Shown here in pieces: positions 1 through 8,680 of a stretch of DNA of 64,000 nt. The position numbers were made by a program, and so were the translations under genes. Each line of letters begins with the position of its first letter. Within the stretch, counting starts at the first letter, position 1. Below the pieces are notes generated by a model that saw only the letters and a program-made list of their open reading frames with translations, did not search any database and had not been told where the DNA came from. Origin of the DNA: Pseudomonas sp. (GTDB taxonomy: Bacteria > Pseudomonadota > Gammaproteobacteria > Pseudomonadales > Pseudomonadaceae); contig NZ_JAUXMX010000020.1 of the NCBI RefSeq assembly GCF_030683065.1, forward strand, positions 19,408-83,407, given 5' to 3'.

Positions 1-295
1 TGCCGGCCTCAATAGCGTCGCGTTCGGTGGCCGACATGGGCGGCAGCACCCGTTGAAACCAGGCGAACATGGGCGCGCTGAACAGTTTCCGGCGTTGTTC
101 CGGCAGGGCCAGCAGGAGTGCTACCGCCAGGAGCGGCAGCCAGAAGATCAGTAAAAGCCAAGTGGGTGCATGGCTGAACACACTCATGATAACCAGGTAC
201 CCGGCAATCACGCCGAGAGCGGGCAGCGCTGCAGTGCGGCGGTGGGCCAGGTAGGCCGTGCCAATTAGCAGGACGAGTAACCAGACAGCGAGCAT
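1..295 (-). CDS. fadE: acyl-CoA dehydrogenase, N-terminal part (runs off the left edge)
   Basis: Reading leftward from ATG at 295 gives 98 codons with no stop before the window edge. The peptide starts with two or three hydrophobic membrane segments (MLAVWLLVLLIGTAYLAHRR, then VIAGYLVIMSVFS and WLLLIFWLPLLAVALLLA). It continues into LFSAPMFAWFQRVLPPMSATERDAIEAG. This is the characteristic start of the long, membrane-anchored FadE/YafH-type acyl-CoA dehydrogenases, which do the first oxidation of fatty-acid beta-oxidation. A GGAGGA ribosome binding site lies 6 bases upstream (302-307). The catalytic domain is outside the window, so the call rests on the N-terminus only. Confidence 0.8.
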   Translation of the reverse strand, partial: MLAVWLLVLLIGTAYLAHRRTAALPALGVIAGYLVIMSVFSHAPTWLLLIFWLPLLAVALLLALPEQRRKLFSAPMFAWFQRVLPPMSATERDAIEAG

Positions 296-456
296 GCAAA
301 ATCCTCCATGACGACAATGAGGTGGAATGAGTCAGTGGTGAGTTTAGTCGGCATCCATACATGGATGGCCGCAAGGACGGCGAGCTTGGCCGGAGTGTCG
401 TGACATATGTTGGCGCAGCGTCGTTAGACTGGGTGTTCTATCACGGAGAGCCAGCG

Positions 457-1113
457 ATGCGTGAATACCTGGAACCCAGCCACTGTATTGATAGTGACCA
501 CCCGGCGCTGGTGGAGTTCGCAGAAAAAGTGCGCGGCAGCAGTCGCGATCCCGTGGCGCAGGCGGTCAGGCTGTATTACGCGGTGCGCGATGGTATTCGT
601 TACAACCCTTATACATTCAGTCGTGATCCCGAGACCTTGAAAGGCAGCCATGCGCTACTCGGTGGCGAGAGCTACTGTGTGCCGAAGGCAACGCTGCTGG
701 CGGCCTGTGCGCGGCATTGTGGGATTCCTGCGCGGATCGGTCTGGCTGACGTGCGTAACCATCTGGCCACCCCGCGGCTGCTGGAGTTGCTGCGCAGCGA
801 AGTGTTTGCCATGCACGGCTATACCGAACTGTATCTGCAGGAGCGCTGGGTCAAGGCCACCCCGGCGTTCAACCTGGAACTGTGCCAACTGTTCAAGGTG
901 GCGCCGCTGGCGTTCGATGGGCTTGGCGACAGTGTGTTCCAGCCGTTCAATCCGGACGGCCAGCGATACATGGAGTATCTGGTCGACCATGGCTGCTTCG
1001 CCGACGTGCCGCAAGAACTGTTCTTCAGCCATTTGGCGGCGGTCTATCCACATCTGTTCGCCGAAGATACGCCGCTGCTTGTGGGGGATTTTCAGGGCGA
1101 AGCCGCCTTGTAG
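457..1113 (+). CDS. transglutaminase-like domain protein
   Basis: A 218-residue protein with a transglutaminase-like cysteine-protease fold. A Cys in GGESYCVPKATLL (residue 74) and a His in FAMHGYTELYL (residue 120) stand at the first two catalytic positions. At the third position, where an Asp is usual, the sequence is WVKATPAFN, with Thr135. I chose the ATG at 457 over the in-frame ATG at 361 because a GGAGAG site sits 6 bases before it and family similarity begins there. There is no signal peptide or membrane segment, so it is probably cytosolic. The substrate is unknown. It could be a peptidase or an amidase rather than a cross-linking enzyme. The stop codon lies inside the first arm of a perfect inverted repeat (1105-1143). 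Confidence 0.8.
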   Translation: MREYLEPSHCIDSDHPALVEFAEKVRGSSRDPVAQAVRLYYAVRDGIRYNPYTFSRDPETLKGSHALLGGESYCVPKATLLAACARHCGIPARIGLADVRNHLATPRLLELLRSEVFAMHGYTELYLQERWVKATPAFNLELCQLFKVAPLAFDGLGDSVFQPFNPDGQRYMEYLVDHGCFADVPQELFFSHLAAVYPHLFAEDTPLLVGDFQGEAAL

Positions 1114-1143
1114 AGACTGCGCTCGGTGCAGGCTCTACAAGGC
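1105..1143. repeat. 11-bp perfect inverted repeat across a stop codon
   Basis: GCCTTGTAGAG at 1105-1115 is the exact reverse complement of CTCTACAAGGC at 1133-1143, with a 17-base loop. The left arm contains the last codons and the TAG stop of the transglutaminase-like gene. No T-run follows, so it is either a weak terminator for the converging genes or a small dispersed repeat. Confidence 0.6.
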
Positions 1144-1233
1144 GGTTGGCGGTGCGTCAGCGTGATCAGCGCGGATCGTCTGCGACTGGCTGGTAATTGT
1201 CCCCAGCCAGGTTTTCTCAGGCAATAGCGCGGG

Positions 1234-1782
1234 TCAGTTTTTGATCAGGCTGAGAAATTCGCTGCGAGTGGCGGCATTCTCGCGGAATTCGCCGAGCATC
1301 ACCGAGGTGACCATTGAGGAGTTCTGCTTTTCCACGCCGCGCATCATCATGCACATGTGCTGGGCTTCGATCACCACGGCTACGCCAAGGGCACCCGTTA
1401 TTTGCTGGATGGCTTCGGCGATTTGTCGGCTGAGGTTTTCCTGGATTTGCAGGCGCCGGGCATACATGTCGACGATCCGCGCGACCTTGGACAAGCCGAG
1501 CACCTTGCCGTTTGGAATATAGGCGACGTGGGCCTTGCCGATGAAGGGCAGCAGGTGGTGCTCGCACAGCGAATACAGTTCGATGTGCTTGACCAGCACC
1601 ATCTCGCTGTTGTCAGAACTGAACAGTGCGTTGTTGGTAACCTCTTCCAGGGTCTGTTGATAACCGCGGCAAAGGTACTGCATGGCCTTGGCTGCACGCT
1701 TAGGGGTATCGAGCAGGCCTTCGCGGGATGCGTCTTCGCCAAGCTGACCGAGAATTTCAGTGTAGTTTTGTTCCAGGGACAT
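1234..1782 (-). CDS. folE: GTP cyclohydrolase I
   Basis: A 182-residue type I GTP cyclohydrolase, converting GTP to 7,8-dihydroneopterin triphosphate for folate synthesis in the cytosol. The zinc ligands are visible: Cys73 and His76 in [10 protein letters not shown], and Cys144 in QHMCMMMRG. The length is that of the short bacterial FolE form. The start at 1782 is the family start ([11 protein letters not shown]). The upstream gene on the same strand, the Smr protein, ends 75 bases away, so the two may be co-transcribed. Many pseudomonads carry more than one FolE-type gene, so this copy may not be the only one in the genome. Confidence 0.95.
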   Translation of the reverse strand: MSLEQNYTEILGQLGEDASREGLLDTPKRAAKAMQYLCRGYQQTLEEVTNNALFSSDNSEMVLVKHIELYSLCEHHLLPFIGKAHVAYIPNGKVLGLSKVARIVDMYARRLQIQENLSRQIAEAIQQITGALGVAVVIEAQHMCMMMRGVEKQNSSMVTSVMLGEFRENAATRSEFLSLIKN

Positions 1783-1857
1783 GGATCTTCCTGTGGCGTT
1801 CGGGAGTAATACGCAGGGTCTGAGGTGAGCGTCAGGCTGGCACGGTTTTAACGGCTA

Positions 1858-2433
1858 CTACCACTCATCGCGGCCATCCATCATGGTGCGCTTGAGCATC
1901 ACATACACCGCACCGGTGCCGCCATGCTTGGCCACGCAGGAGGTGAAGCCGAGCACCTGTGGATGTTGGCGCAGCCAGGTGTTGACGTGGCTTTTGATCA
2001 TTGGCTTGCGGCCATCCATGCGCACTGCCTTGCCGTGGGTGATGCGCACGCAGCGGACTTCCAGCTTGCTGGCTTCGGCGAGGAATTCCCACAGGGTATC
2101 GCGGGCTTTTTCTACGGTCATGCCGTGCAGGTCAAGACTGCCATCAAAGCTGATCTGGCCGAGCTTGAGCTTGCGCATCTGGCCTTCCTGGACGCCATTG
2201 GCAGCCCAGTACAGCGGGTCTTCAGGGCCGACGTCGATGACAAACTGATCGGACAGGCCATCAACCTTTATTGCATCCACACGCATGGTTGCAGCCTGGC
2301 GCAGGCCTGCCAGCTGTTTGCGATCGGGTTTGGCTTTGCCGGTGTCGGCGCGATCATGTTTGATCGGTTTAACGCCGCGCAACTCGGCTTTGAACAGAGC
2401 GCTGTCGTTGTCTTCTCTGATGTCGTCTTGCAT
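1858..2433 (-). CDS. Smr-domain protein
   Basis: A 191-residue protein with a C-terminal Smr (small MutS-related) domain at about residues 105-190. The motifs are SLDLHGMTVEKAR, then RITHGKAVRMDGRK and CVAKHGGTGAVYVMLKR; the DLHG and HGK-type motifs are the hallmark of nuclease-like Smr proteins. The N-terminal 80 residues are charged and probably flexible. ATG at 2433 was chosen over an upstream in-frame start at 2520 because GGAGG lies 6 bases before it. Related proteins act as endonucleases, on RNA in ribosome rescue or on DNA. Which role applies here cannot be told from sequence. Confidence 0.88.
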   Translation of the reverse strand: MQDDIREDNDSALFKAELRGVKPIKHDRADTGKAKPDRKQLAGLRQAATMRVDAIKVDGLSDQFVIDVGPEDPLYWAANGVQEGQMRKLKLGQISFDGSLDLHGMTVEKARDTLWEFLAEASKLEVRCVRITHGKAVRMDGRKPMIKSHVNTWLRQHPQVLGFTSCVAKHGGTGAVYVMLKRTMMDGRDEW

Positions 2434-2587
2434 CTGGGCCTCCGCTAAGGCCGCTAGTGTAACCAAGCCCTGGGAGACTGTGAAAAAACTCTCGCCTGCT
2501 ACGGCGGGCTCTGCGAACACGAGGTCCAGCGCTTCTCGATAGGTACATCGCTTATTACGCCAAGTGTCAGCCTGGCCAGAGGAAGGA

Positions 2588-2908
2588 TCAGTCGCGTCTC
2601 TTCATTAAATGCGGGGCCATGCTCAAGTCGCTTGGGCGACGCAGGCGGCGTCGACACATGCGCCACACCGCGATGCCGGCCCATAGCAGCAGCAGACCGA
2701 GCACCAGCAGTGTGGTCGCCGTTGCGGTCGAGTCGTTCAGCGCGGCAAGGCTCGGCGCCCGGCCGAGCAGGCTGGCTGCGCCGGCCATCGTCAGTAGCAC
2801 GCCAACCGCGGCAAACAGCGCTGCCAGTATGGCTGCGAAACGCATGCGCCAGTTGCCTGGCCCGCGTGGGCGCAGGCGGCGAGCATCGAAACCATCGGAT
2901 AACTTCAT
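2588..2908 (-). CDS. small two-helix membrane protein, unknown function
   Basis: A 106-residue protein with two hydrophobic helices (FAAILAALFAAVGVLLTMAG at about 25-45, and TTLLVLGLLLLWAGIAVW at about 65-83). Both ends are basic, the C-terminus strongly so (RMCRRRLRRPSD). The start has a GAGGA site 7 bases upstream. The protein is probably in the inner membrane with both termini in the cytoplasm. I do not recognise a named family. It lies alone between the Smr gene and the isochorismatase-like gene on the same strand. Confidence 0.65.
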   Translation of the reverse strand: MKLSDGFDARRLRPRGPGNWRMRFAAILAALFAAVGVLLTMAGAASLLGRAPSLAALNDSTATATTLLVLGLLLLWAGIAVWRMCRRRLRRPSDLSMAPHLMKRRD

Positions 2909-3021
2909 TCCGATTTCCTCAAGGGTATCGGCGATAAGACCGGCAGGCGCTGTCGCGGTTCCCGGCGGGCTTCTGGTTTGCGCTGTGATGCGGCCTGGCC
3001 GCCGCTTGTTCAGCGTCCGCT

Positions 3022-3618
3022 TCAGACCAGCGCGCTGGCTTGTCCGACTACAGCTGCGAAGTTGTCAGCCAGGGCGATGATCTCTGCGCGGTGCATGTCG
3101 GCGGCGCTGATGATCTTGCCATCCAGTGTTGGCAGGTCGCGGGTGGCGCAGGCGGCATCGACCACCGTGCAGCGATAGCCGTAGTCCTTGGCGGCGCGCA
3201 CGGTAGTGCTGATGCTCGAATGGGTCATGAAGCCGCAGACAATCAGATCCAGGTGACCAAGCGCTTGCAGTTGGTCATGTAAAACGGTCCCGGAGAAGGC
3301 GTTGGGCATGCGCTTTTCTACCACGATCTCGCCGGGCAGCGGAGCTACCTCAGGCAGGTGGTGGCCGCGGGGGCCGCGGGGGTCGAGCAGCCCGTCGGGA
3401 ATTCCCAGGTGCTTTACGTGGACAATAGCGGCGCCGGTGTTACGCGCGGCGGTCAGTAGTTTGGCGATTTCTGCGAGTGCCGGATCCAGCCCTGGCAGTT
3501 TCAGCACGCCGCTGCGGTATTCCTCCTGGGCATCGATGATCAGGAGGGTCGCATTGCCCAGAGTGGCAGGCGCATGGCTGCGCCCTGTGAGCTGAAACAG
3601 TGTTTGTGGGTGAGACAT
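3022..3618 (-). CDS. isochorismatase-like cysteine hydrolase family protein with Ser at the nucleophile position
   Basis: A 198-residue isochorismatase-fold protein. It has the family Asp (LLIIDAQEEYRSG, D29) and Lys (VVEKRMPNAFSG, K102). The nucleophile loop reads CGFMTHSSISTTVRAA, where most hydrolytic members have G-x-x-T-x-x-C. The Cys position is Ser135. The rest of the domain (AAKDYGYRCTVVDAACATRDLP) is intact. Family members cleave amides such as nicotinamide or N-carbamoyl compounds, or isochorismate. The Ser means that a plain cysteine-hydrolase mechanism is unlikely, and the substrate is unknown. It is a single gene, divergent from the small membrane protein at 3768. Confidence 0.85.
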   Translation of the reverse strand: MSHPQTLFQLTGRSHAPATLGNATLLIIDAQEEYRSGVLKLPGLDPALAEIAKLLTAARNTGAAIVHVKHLGIPDGLLDPRGPRGHHLPEVAPLPGEIVVEKRMPNAFSGTVLHDQLQALGHLDLIVCGFMTHSSISTTVRAAKDYGYRCTVVDAACATRDLPTLDGKIISAADMHRAEIIALADNFAAVVGQASALV

Positions 3619-3767
3619 GACCTAACTCCTCGCGGACGACAGCGTCTATTGTCCGCTTGTGTGACGCCGCTGTGAACCTCTTCGGCGCAGCATTGCGTGG
3701 TAGAGCGAGGGCGAACAGAATCGAACCTATCCAGTGGGTCTGGAGTCGTACGCAAAAGGAGTTGTTT

Positions 3768-3905
3768 ATGCACCTACTGTCATTGTTGTCTGCACATTTC
3801 TGGTTGTTGTTCGCGCTCGCGGTTTCGGTCGCGGTATTGCGTGAACTCAAGCGCGAGCGCAATCAGCGGTCTTTGCCCGTGACACGCCGCAAGAACCGCG
3901 AGTAA
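3768..3905 (+). CDS. 45-residue single-pass membrane peptide, hypothetical
   Basis: The ATG at 3768 is preceded by AAAAGGAG 6 bases upstream, a strong ribosome site. The peptide has one hydrophobic helix (LSAHFWLLFALAVSVAVLREL) followed by a very basic tail (KRERNQ... RRKNRE), a typical small inner-membrane protein pattern. The reading frame extends upstream to 3657, but the strong ribosome site favours the short form. No family is recognised. It ends 33 bases before the stop of nhaD, which converges on it. Confidence 0.5.
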   Translation: MHLLSLLSAHFWLLFALAVSVAVLRELKRERNQRSLPVTRRKNRE

Positions 3906-3937
3906 TGGCCCGGCGATTTGCCAGGCCTCCAGCTCGG

Positions 3938-5227
3938 TCAGTAAAGACCCAGTACCTCGAATTGCAGGTACCAGATGCCCAGCGAAGCAAAGAAGTTGAC
4001 CAGGATGGCTGGCAGGAACTTCAGGTGCACGCCAAAGCTGTAGCTCTTGTCCAGCGACATGGCCATGATCCCGGCGGCCGAGCCAACTACGGTCAACGAG
4101 CCGCCAATCCCGACCATCAGGGCGTTTAGTGCCCACTGATCCAGCCCCAGTTGCGGGTTGGACATCAGGGCCGCGGCTTCTACCGGCACGTTATCCATGA
4201 CCCCGGAAGCGATGCCGAGAATCACGTTAACCCCGGTTGGGTTCATGACCTCGAACAGTTGCGATATATAGGTCAGCCAGCCGACGTGGTTGAGGCAGGC
4301 AACCGAGGTGATGATGCCGATAAAGAACAGCAGGGCGTTCCATTCGACCTTCTGCAGTTGGTCCTGCCAGGGCAGTTCAATGCCCTGGCGCATCAGCAGC
4401 CAGGCATAGAGTGCAACCATGCCCAGGCCGATACCGATGGCGAACTCGATGCTGACCTTGAGCAGAATATTGCACAGCACTGCCCCGACCACAGCGAAGA
4501 AACTGACGATGGCCAGACCCGCGCCGCCGGGCTTAAGGCCCGTTTCAGAGGCGTCGGCAAGGTGGATCAAGTCCTGGCCGTCGAGCTTGCGCAGGTAGAA
4601 GAAGTGCAGGGTAGCGGCGCACAGCAGCCAGCCGATCAGTGCCGAGGGAATCAACAGCAACAGCCCTGCGATACTGATCTTGCCGGCCAGCACCACCATC
4701 AGGCTGGTCGAGGTGCCGAGAAACCAAACGCCGCTGTTGGATGCCACGATGATGTTGCACAGCGCCACATGGGTGTAACGCTGATTGGTCGAGATGCTTT
4801 TTACCGTTTTGCCGAAGATCATCGCGGTGGTGATGTTGTTGAGAAACGGCGAGAGCAGCGCCGACAGAGCGCCAGTGGCCCAGAACATGCCTTTGGCGCC
4901 CAGGCCCTTGCGCATCAAGTAGCCGTTGAGCGCGGTAAACACGTTTCGCTCGTTTAGTAACTCCACCACCATCCACATAAAGGCCATGAAGGCGATCAGG
5001 CCGAACAATTCCTCCTTGGTTTCGTTTTGCGCGTCGAGGAAATACTGGAAGCCGTTGGGGTCGTTAATGGCGTAGTGAGCACCGATAACGATCAAGCCGG
5101 ACATCATGAACATGGCAGGCTTGAATTTATCCATCTCCAGTTGTGCTTCAAAAACGATAAGTGTCATGCCAAACAGAAATATCGCCAGCACGAGCAAGCC
5201 CGTGAGCGAGAAGGGTTCTATGACCAT
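3938..5227 (-). CDS. nhaD: Na+/H+ antiporter NhaD
   Basis: A 429-residue polytopic membrane protein with about 11-12 hydrophobic helices. It matches the NhaD group of the ion-transporter superfamily. Signature stretches include SALLSPFLNNITTAMIF (a helix break with paired Asn) and the repeat-related GIASGVMDNVPVEAAALM (with Asp and Asn). These two half-site motifs are the expected cation-binding elements. The role is sodium extrusion and pH or salt tolerance at the inner membrane. It is transcribed alone, opposite to prmB. A copy is common in marine or salt-tolerant pseudomonads. Confidence 0.92.
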   Translation of the reverse strand: MVIEPFSLTGLLVLAIFLFGMTLIVFEAQLEMDKFKPAMFMMSGLIVIGAHYAINDPNGFQYFLDAQNETKEELFGLIAFMAFMWMVVELLNERNVFTALNGYLMRKGLGAKGMFWATGALSALLSPFLNNITTAMIFGKTVKSISTNQRYTHVALCNIIVASNSGVWFLGTSTSLMVVLAGKISIAGLLLLIPSALIGWLLCAATLHFFYLRKLDGQDLIHLADASETGLKPGGAGLAIVSFFAVVGAVLCNILLKVSIEFAIGIGLGMVALYAWLLMRQGIELPWQDQLQKVEWNALLFFIGIITSVACLNHVGWLTYISQLFEVMNPTGVNVILGIASGVMDNVPVEAAALMSNPQLGLDQWALNALMVGIGGSLTVVGSAAGIMAMSLDKSYSFGVHLKFLPAILVNFFASLGIWYLQFEVLGLY

Positions 5228-5404
5228 TTTGGGTGAGTCTCGGAAGGAAATAGCGAGGAGGGTTAAGAATTGGTTACAAATTATATCTGAGCCGCAGGCG
5301 CGCGGGCAGTGGCTGAAGCTTTACCGGGCAGATTTATTTTCGTCTCTGCGTGCGGGGCCGATGGTTCGGCTAAACTGCGCCGACTTTTGCCCGGAGAGAC
5401 TCTT

Positions 5405-6325
5405 GTGACTGCAGCACCTACCCGTTTACGTACCCTGCGTGATTACATCCGCTGGGCTGTCAGCTGTTTCAATCGCGAAGAGCTGTTTTTCGGTCATGGC
5501 AGCGACAATGCCTGGGATGAGGCCCGTCAGTTGGTGTTGGGGGCCGTGCATCTGCCGTGGGAGATCGCCGACAGTTACCTCGATTGCCGTCTGGAGGATG
5601 ACGAGCATGCGCACCTGTGCGCCTTGCTCAAGCGCCGCATCGAGGAGCGCGTACCGACCGCCTACCTGCTGGGCGAGGCCTGGTTCTGTGGCTTGCCATT
5701 CATCGTCGATGAGCGCGTGCTGATTCCCCGCTCACCGATTGCCGAGCTGATCGAACAGCATTTCCAGCCCTGGCTGCCCTACGAGCCTGCGCGGATTCTC
5801 GACCTGTGCAGCGGGTCTGGTTGTATCGGCATTGCTTGCGCCTACGAATTCCCCGAGGCCGAGGTTGTATTGGCTGACCTGTCGTATCCGGCGCTGGAGG
5901 TGGCCAACCAGAATATCGAGCGGCATCAGCTCGATGAACGCGTCTACACCGTGCAGGGCGATGGTTTTGACGGGTTGCCGGGGCAGCGTTTCGACTTGAT
6001 CGTATCCAACCCGCCCTACGTGGATGCCGAGGATTTCGCCGACATGCCGGCCGAATACCAGCACGAGCCGGCCCTCGGCCTGGCGTGTGGCGAAGATGGA
6101 CTGAATCTGGTTCGGCGCATGCTGGCCGAAGCGGCCGACCACCTGAATGAAAAAGGCCTGCTGATCGTCGAAGTTGGCAACAGTCAGGTGCACGTCAGCG
6201 ACCTGTACCCGGAAGTCGACTTCACCTGGCTGGAGTTCGAGCGCGGCGGCCATGGCGTGTTCCTGCTGGCGGCCGCGCAGTGCCGCGAGCATCAGGCGAT
6301 CTTTCGCGAGCGTCTGAACGGCTAA
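5405..6325 (+). CDS. prmB: 50S ribosomal protein L3 N5-glutamine methyltransferase
   Basis: A 306-residue class I SAM-dependent methyltransferase of the HemK/PrmB family. The SAM loop is [20 protein letters not shown], and the catalytic motif [14 protein letters not shown] binds the target glutamine. PrmB modifies a glutamine of ribosomal protein L3; PrmC modifies release factors. The N-terminal region ([32 protein letters not shown]) is the PrmB type. I chose GTG at 5405, preceded by GGAGAG, over an in-frame ATG at 5309, because similarity starts at [16 protein letters not shown]. It is monocistronic. Confidence 0.93.
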   Translation: MTAAPTRLRTLRDYIRWAVSCFNREELFFGHGSDNAWDEARQLVLGAVHLPWEIADSYLDCRLEDDEHAHLCALLKRRIEERVPTAYLLGEAWFCGLPFIVDERVLIPRSPIAELIEQHFQPWLPYEPARILDLCSGSGCIGIACAYEFPEAEVVLADLSYPALEVANQNIERHQLDERVYTVQGDGFDGLPGQRFDLIVSNPPYVDAEDFADMPAEYQHEPALGLACGEDGLNLVRRMLAEAADHLNEKGLLIVEVGNSQVHVSDLYPEVDFTWLEFERGGHGVFLLAAAQCREHQAIFRERLNG

Positions 6326-6403
6326 TGGCCCTGTCTCGACGGTAACGCGCAGGCCTTTAACGTGTGCAGCGGCTGCCTCAAGTGCGTCGCTACACGCGTG
6401 TTA

Positions 6404-7030
6404 TCAGCGGCTCAGCAACGAAGCCGCGCCGGCACCGCCAAACAGGGCCGCGCTTACTCGGTTGAACCACACCTGGCCTTTGCCTGTGCGTAGATAGCGC
6501 GCTGCGCCGCGGGCGCTGAGGCCATAGAAAAGTTTGCAGCTCAGGTCGAGCACTGCCCACGTGGCGATCATCACCAGCAGTTGGCTCAGCATCGGCTGAC
6601 CGGCGCTCATGAACTGCGGCAGGAAAGCGGCGAAGAACAGGATGTCCTTGGGGTTGCTGGCGCCTAGGCCGAAGGCCTTCCAGAACATGCCGCGAAAGCT
6701 CGGGTTAACCGGCTGCTCTTCGGCATCAAGCGGTTTGGCGGCCTGACGCGAGGCCTGCCAGCTCTGCCAGGCGAGGTAGAACAGGTAGAGCGCGCCGACG
6801 ATCTTCAGGGCGCTGAATAGCTGCTCCGAAGCCAGTAATAGGGCCCCCAGGCCAAGCGCCGAGGCGCTGAGCAGGCAAATCGAGGCCGACACCCCGCCGA
6901 GAAACGCCGGTGCCGAACGGCGCAGGCCATAGTTCAGGCTATTGCTGACCATCAGTAGCGACAGCGGCCCTGGGATCAGGATCACGATCAGCGCGGCGCT
7001 GCTGAACAGCAGCCAGGTTTCCAGACTCAT
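6404..7030 (-). CDS. LysE/RhtB-family amino-acid exporter
   Basis: A 208-residue inner-membrane protein with about six helices. The LysE/RhtB signature is near the start (ILIPGPLSLLMVSNSLNYG) and in the centre (FRGMFWKAFGLGASNPKDILFFAAFLPQFM). The family exports lysine, homoserine, threonine or related amino acids. The substrate cannot be deduced. A terminator-like hairpin (7050-7082) separates it from the purine permease upstream, so it is probably its own unit. Confidence 0.9.
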   Translation of the reverse strand: MSLETWLLFSSAALIVILIPGPLSLLMVSNSLNYGLRRSAPAFLGGVSASICLLSASALGLGALLLASEQLFSALKIVGALYLFYLAWQSWQASRQAAKPLDAEEQPVNPSFRGMFWKAFGLGASNPKDILFFAAFLPQFMSAGQPMLSQLLVMIATWAVLDLSCKLFYGLSARGAARYLRTGKGQVWFNRVSAALFGGAGAASLLSR

Positions 7031-7049
7031 TCATTCTCTCCAGTTGTGG

Positions 7050-7082
7050 AAAAGCCCCGGCGGATACACGCCGAGGCTTTTT
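7050..7082 (-). terminator. probable rho-independent terminator after the purine permease
   Basis: A stem formed by AAAGCC...GGCG and CGCC...GGCTTT, with the small loop GATACA. A-run and T-run ends make it terminator-like on both strands. On the minus strand it lies about 90 bases after the permease stop and just before the LysE-type gene. Confidence 0.6.
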
Positions 7083-7169
7083 GCTACTCAAGTCATCTTA
7101 TTTGCGCTTTGAAAATGTAGCGAGCGATGGCTAGCCTGACTTCAACGACTGCATAGTCGAGCGCAGCAG

Positions 7170-8519
7170 TTAGAGGAAGGCGAACTTGGCGATAAAGATG
7201 ATGCACAACACATACAGGCTCACAGAAACCTTGTCACGTTGACCCGTCAGCAGCTTCAGTGTGGCGTAAGTCAGAAAGCCCAGGGCAATGCCGTTGGCGA
7301 TGGAGAAGGTCAGCGGCATCATGACCACGGTGACGATCGCCGGGATGGTGTCGGTGTGGTCTTTCCAGTCGATTTCGCCCATGCCGCTCATCATCAGCAT
7401 GGCCACATAGATCAGCGCACCCGCAGTGGCGTAGGCGGGGATCATGCCGGCCAGTGGGGCGAAGAACATCGCGGCGAGGAACAGCACGCCAACCACCACG
7501 GCAGTCAGGCCAGTACGGCCACCAGCCGCTACACCTGCAGCACTTTCCACATAGCTGGTAACGGGTGGGCAACCGAAAAAGGTACCAATCACGCTTGAGG
7601 TACTGTCGGCCTTGAGGGCTTGTGACAGGTTCTGGATTTTGCCGTCTTCTTCAATCAGGTTGGCACGGTGCGCCACGCCCATCAGGGTGCCGGCAGTGTC
7701 GAACATGTTAACGAAGAGGAAGGACAGAATCACAGTCACCATGCCGATCTGGAAAGCACCGGCAATATCCATGGCCAGGAAGGTAGGTGCCAGGCTTGGC
7801 GGCATGGAAACCAGGCCGCCGTATTCAACCAGGCCAGTAGCCAGGCCAATACCGGTAACTGCCAGCATGCTGAACAGGATGGCGCCAAATATGTTGCGGT
7901 GACTTAATACGCAGATCATCAGGAAGCAGACAGCGGCCAGCAGCACTTTGGGATCAGAGAAACTGCCCATGGTCAGCAGGGTGGCATCGCTGTTGACCAC
8001 GATACCGGCGGTCTTCAGGCCAATCAGGCCGAGGAACAGGCCTACGCCGGCACCCATGGCAAAACGCAAGCTCATGGGAATACTGTTTAGCAGCCACTCA
8101 CGCAGACGCGTAAAGCTCATGATCATAAACAGAATACCGGCTATGAATACCGAGCCCAGCGCGACCTCCCAGCTATAGCCCATCTCACCGACGACGGTGA
8201 AGGTAAAGAAGGCATTCAGCCCCATGCCCGGTGCCAAACCGACTGGCCAGTTGGCATACAAGCCCATCAGGAAGCAAGCCAGGGCAGCACCGATACACGT
8301 AGCGACGAAAACCGCGCCCTGATCCATACCGGCCATGGCCATGATGCTCGGGTTTACAAAGATGATGTAGACCATGGTGAAGAAGGTAGTAATGCCTGCT
8401 ACCACTTCAGTTTTTACAGTGGTGCGATGCTCGCTCAGCTTGAAAAAACGATCGAGCAGACCTGGTTTGACTAGCCCTTGGACGTGAGTCGCCTGTTGTT
8501 CTTGTTTAGTGCTTTCCAC
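7170..8519 (-). CDS. NCS2-family purine (adenine/guanine/hypoxanthine-type) permease
   Basis: A 449-residue polytopic transporter of the AzgA-like NCS2 group. The N-terminal motif (KTEVVAGITTFFTMVYIIFVNPSIM) and the region APGMGLNAFFTFTVVG are typical. The central acidic segment FVNMFDTAGTLMGVAHRANLIEEDGKI and the helix-break GCPPVTSYVESAAGVAAGGRTGLTA are diagnostic. The start codon is GTG at 8519, with GAGGGG about 11 bases before it. It is divergent from a GntR regulator and lies beside guanine deaminase and xanthine dehydrogenase, so uptake of guanine, hypoxanthine or xanthine is the likely job. Candidate operators lie at 8544, 8629 and 8671. Confidence 0.9.
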   Translation of the reverse strand: MESTKQEQQATHVQGLVKPGLLDRFFKLSEHRTTVKTEVVAGITTFFTMVYIIFVNPSIMAMAGMDQGAVFVATCIGAALACFLMGLYANWPVGLAPGMGLNAFFTFTVVGEMGYSWEVALGSVFIAGILFMIMSFTRLREWLLNSIPMSLRFAMGAGVGLFLGLIGLKTAGIVVNSDATLLTMGSFSDPKVLLAAVCFLMICVLSHRNIFGAILFSMLAVTGIGLATGLVEYGGLVSMPPSLAPTFLAMDIAGAFQIGMVTVILSFLFVNMFDTAGTLMGVAHRANLIEEDGKIQNLSQALKADSTSSVIGTFFGCPPVTSYVESAAGVAAGGRTGLTAVVVGVLFLAAMFFAPLAGMIPAYATAGALIYVAMLMMSGMGEIDWKDHTDTIPAIVTVVMMPLTFSIANGIALGFLTYATLKLLTGQRDKVSVSLYVLCIIFIAKFAFL

Positions 8520-8543
8520 AGTGGGTACCCCTCATCGCTTTTG

Positions 8544-8553
8544 TTGTATACCA
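8544..8553. promoter_or_regulatory. TTGTATACCA, near-copy of the 8671 palindrome
   Basis: Nine of ten bases match the palindrome TTGTATACAA at 8671-8680. It sits 25 bases upstream of the permease GTG, where a bound repressor could block transcription. The assignment to the neighbouring GntR regulator is inference. Confidence 0.4.
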
Positions 8554-8628
8554 CCCAGCGTCTGTGCCGTGTACGGTTCGACTCTCTGAGGTAAGTGGTA
8601 CGTTTGGGTGTGCTCACTGGCTAATTAG

Positions 8629-8644
8629 TTGACCAATAGGTCAG
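8629..8644. promoter_or_regulatory. inverted repeat TTGACC-N4-GGTCAG shared with xdhA
   Basis: TTGACC, AATA, GGTCAG: five of six arm pairs are complementary. It lies 110 bases upstream of the permease start. The same motif occurs as a perfect repeat at 16623-16638 upstream of xdhA, about 130 bases from that start. The similar spacing and the shared purine pathway suggest a common regulator. Confidence 0.5.
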
Positions 8645-8670
8645 AAAGTCACACTGGCGCGATTATGATG

Positions 8671-8680
8671 TTGTATACAA
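8671..8680. promoter_or_regulatory. perfect palindrome TTGTATACAA
   Basis: A ten-base perfect palindrome in the divergent region, about 150 bases before the permease. Related forms occur at 8544 and 9095. Short palindromes with this TTGT/ACAA layout are typical of GntR-family operators, and a GntR gene is transcribed away from this region. Confidence 0.45.
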
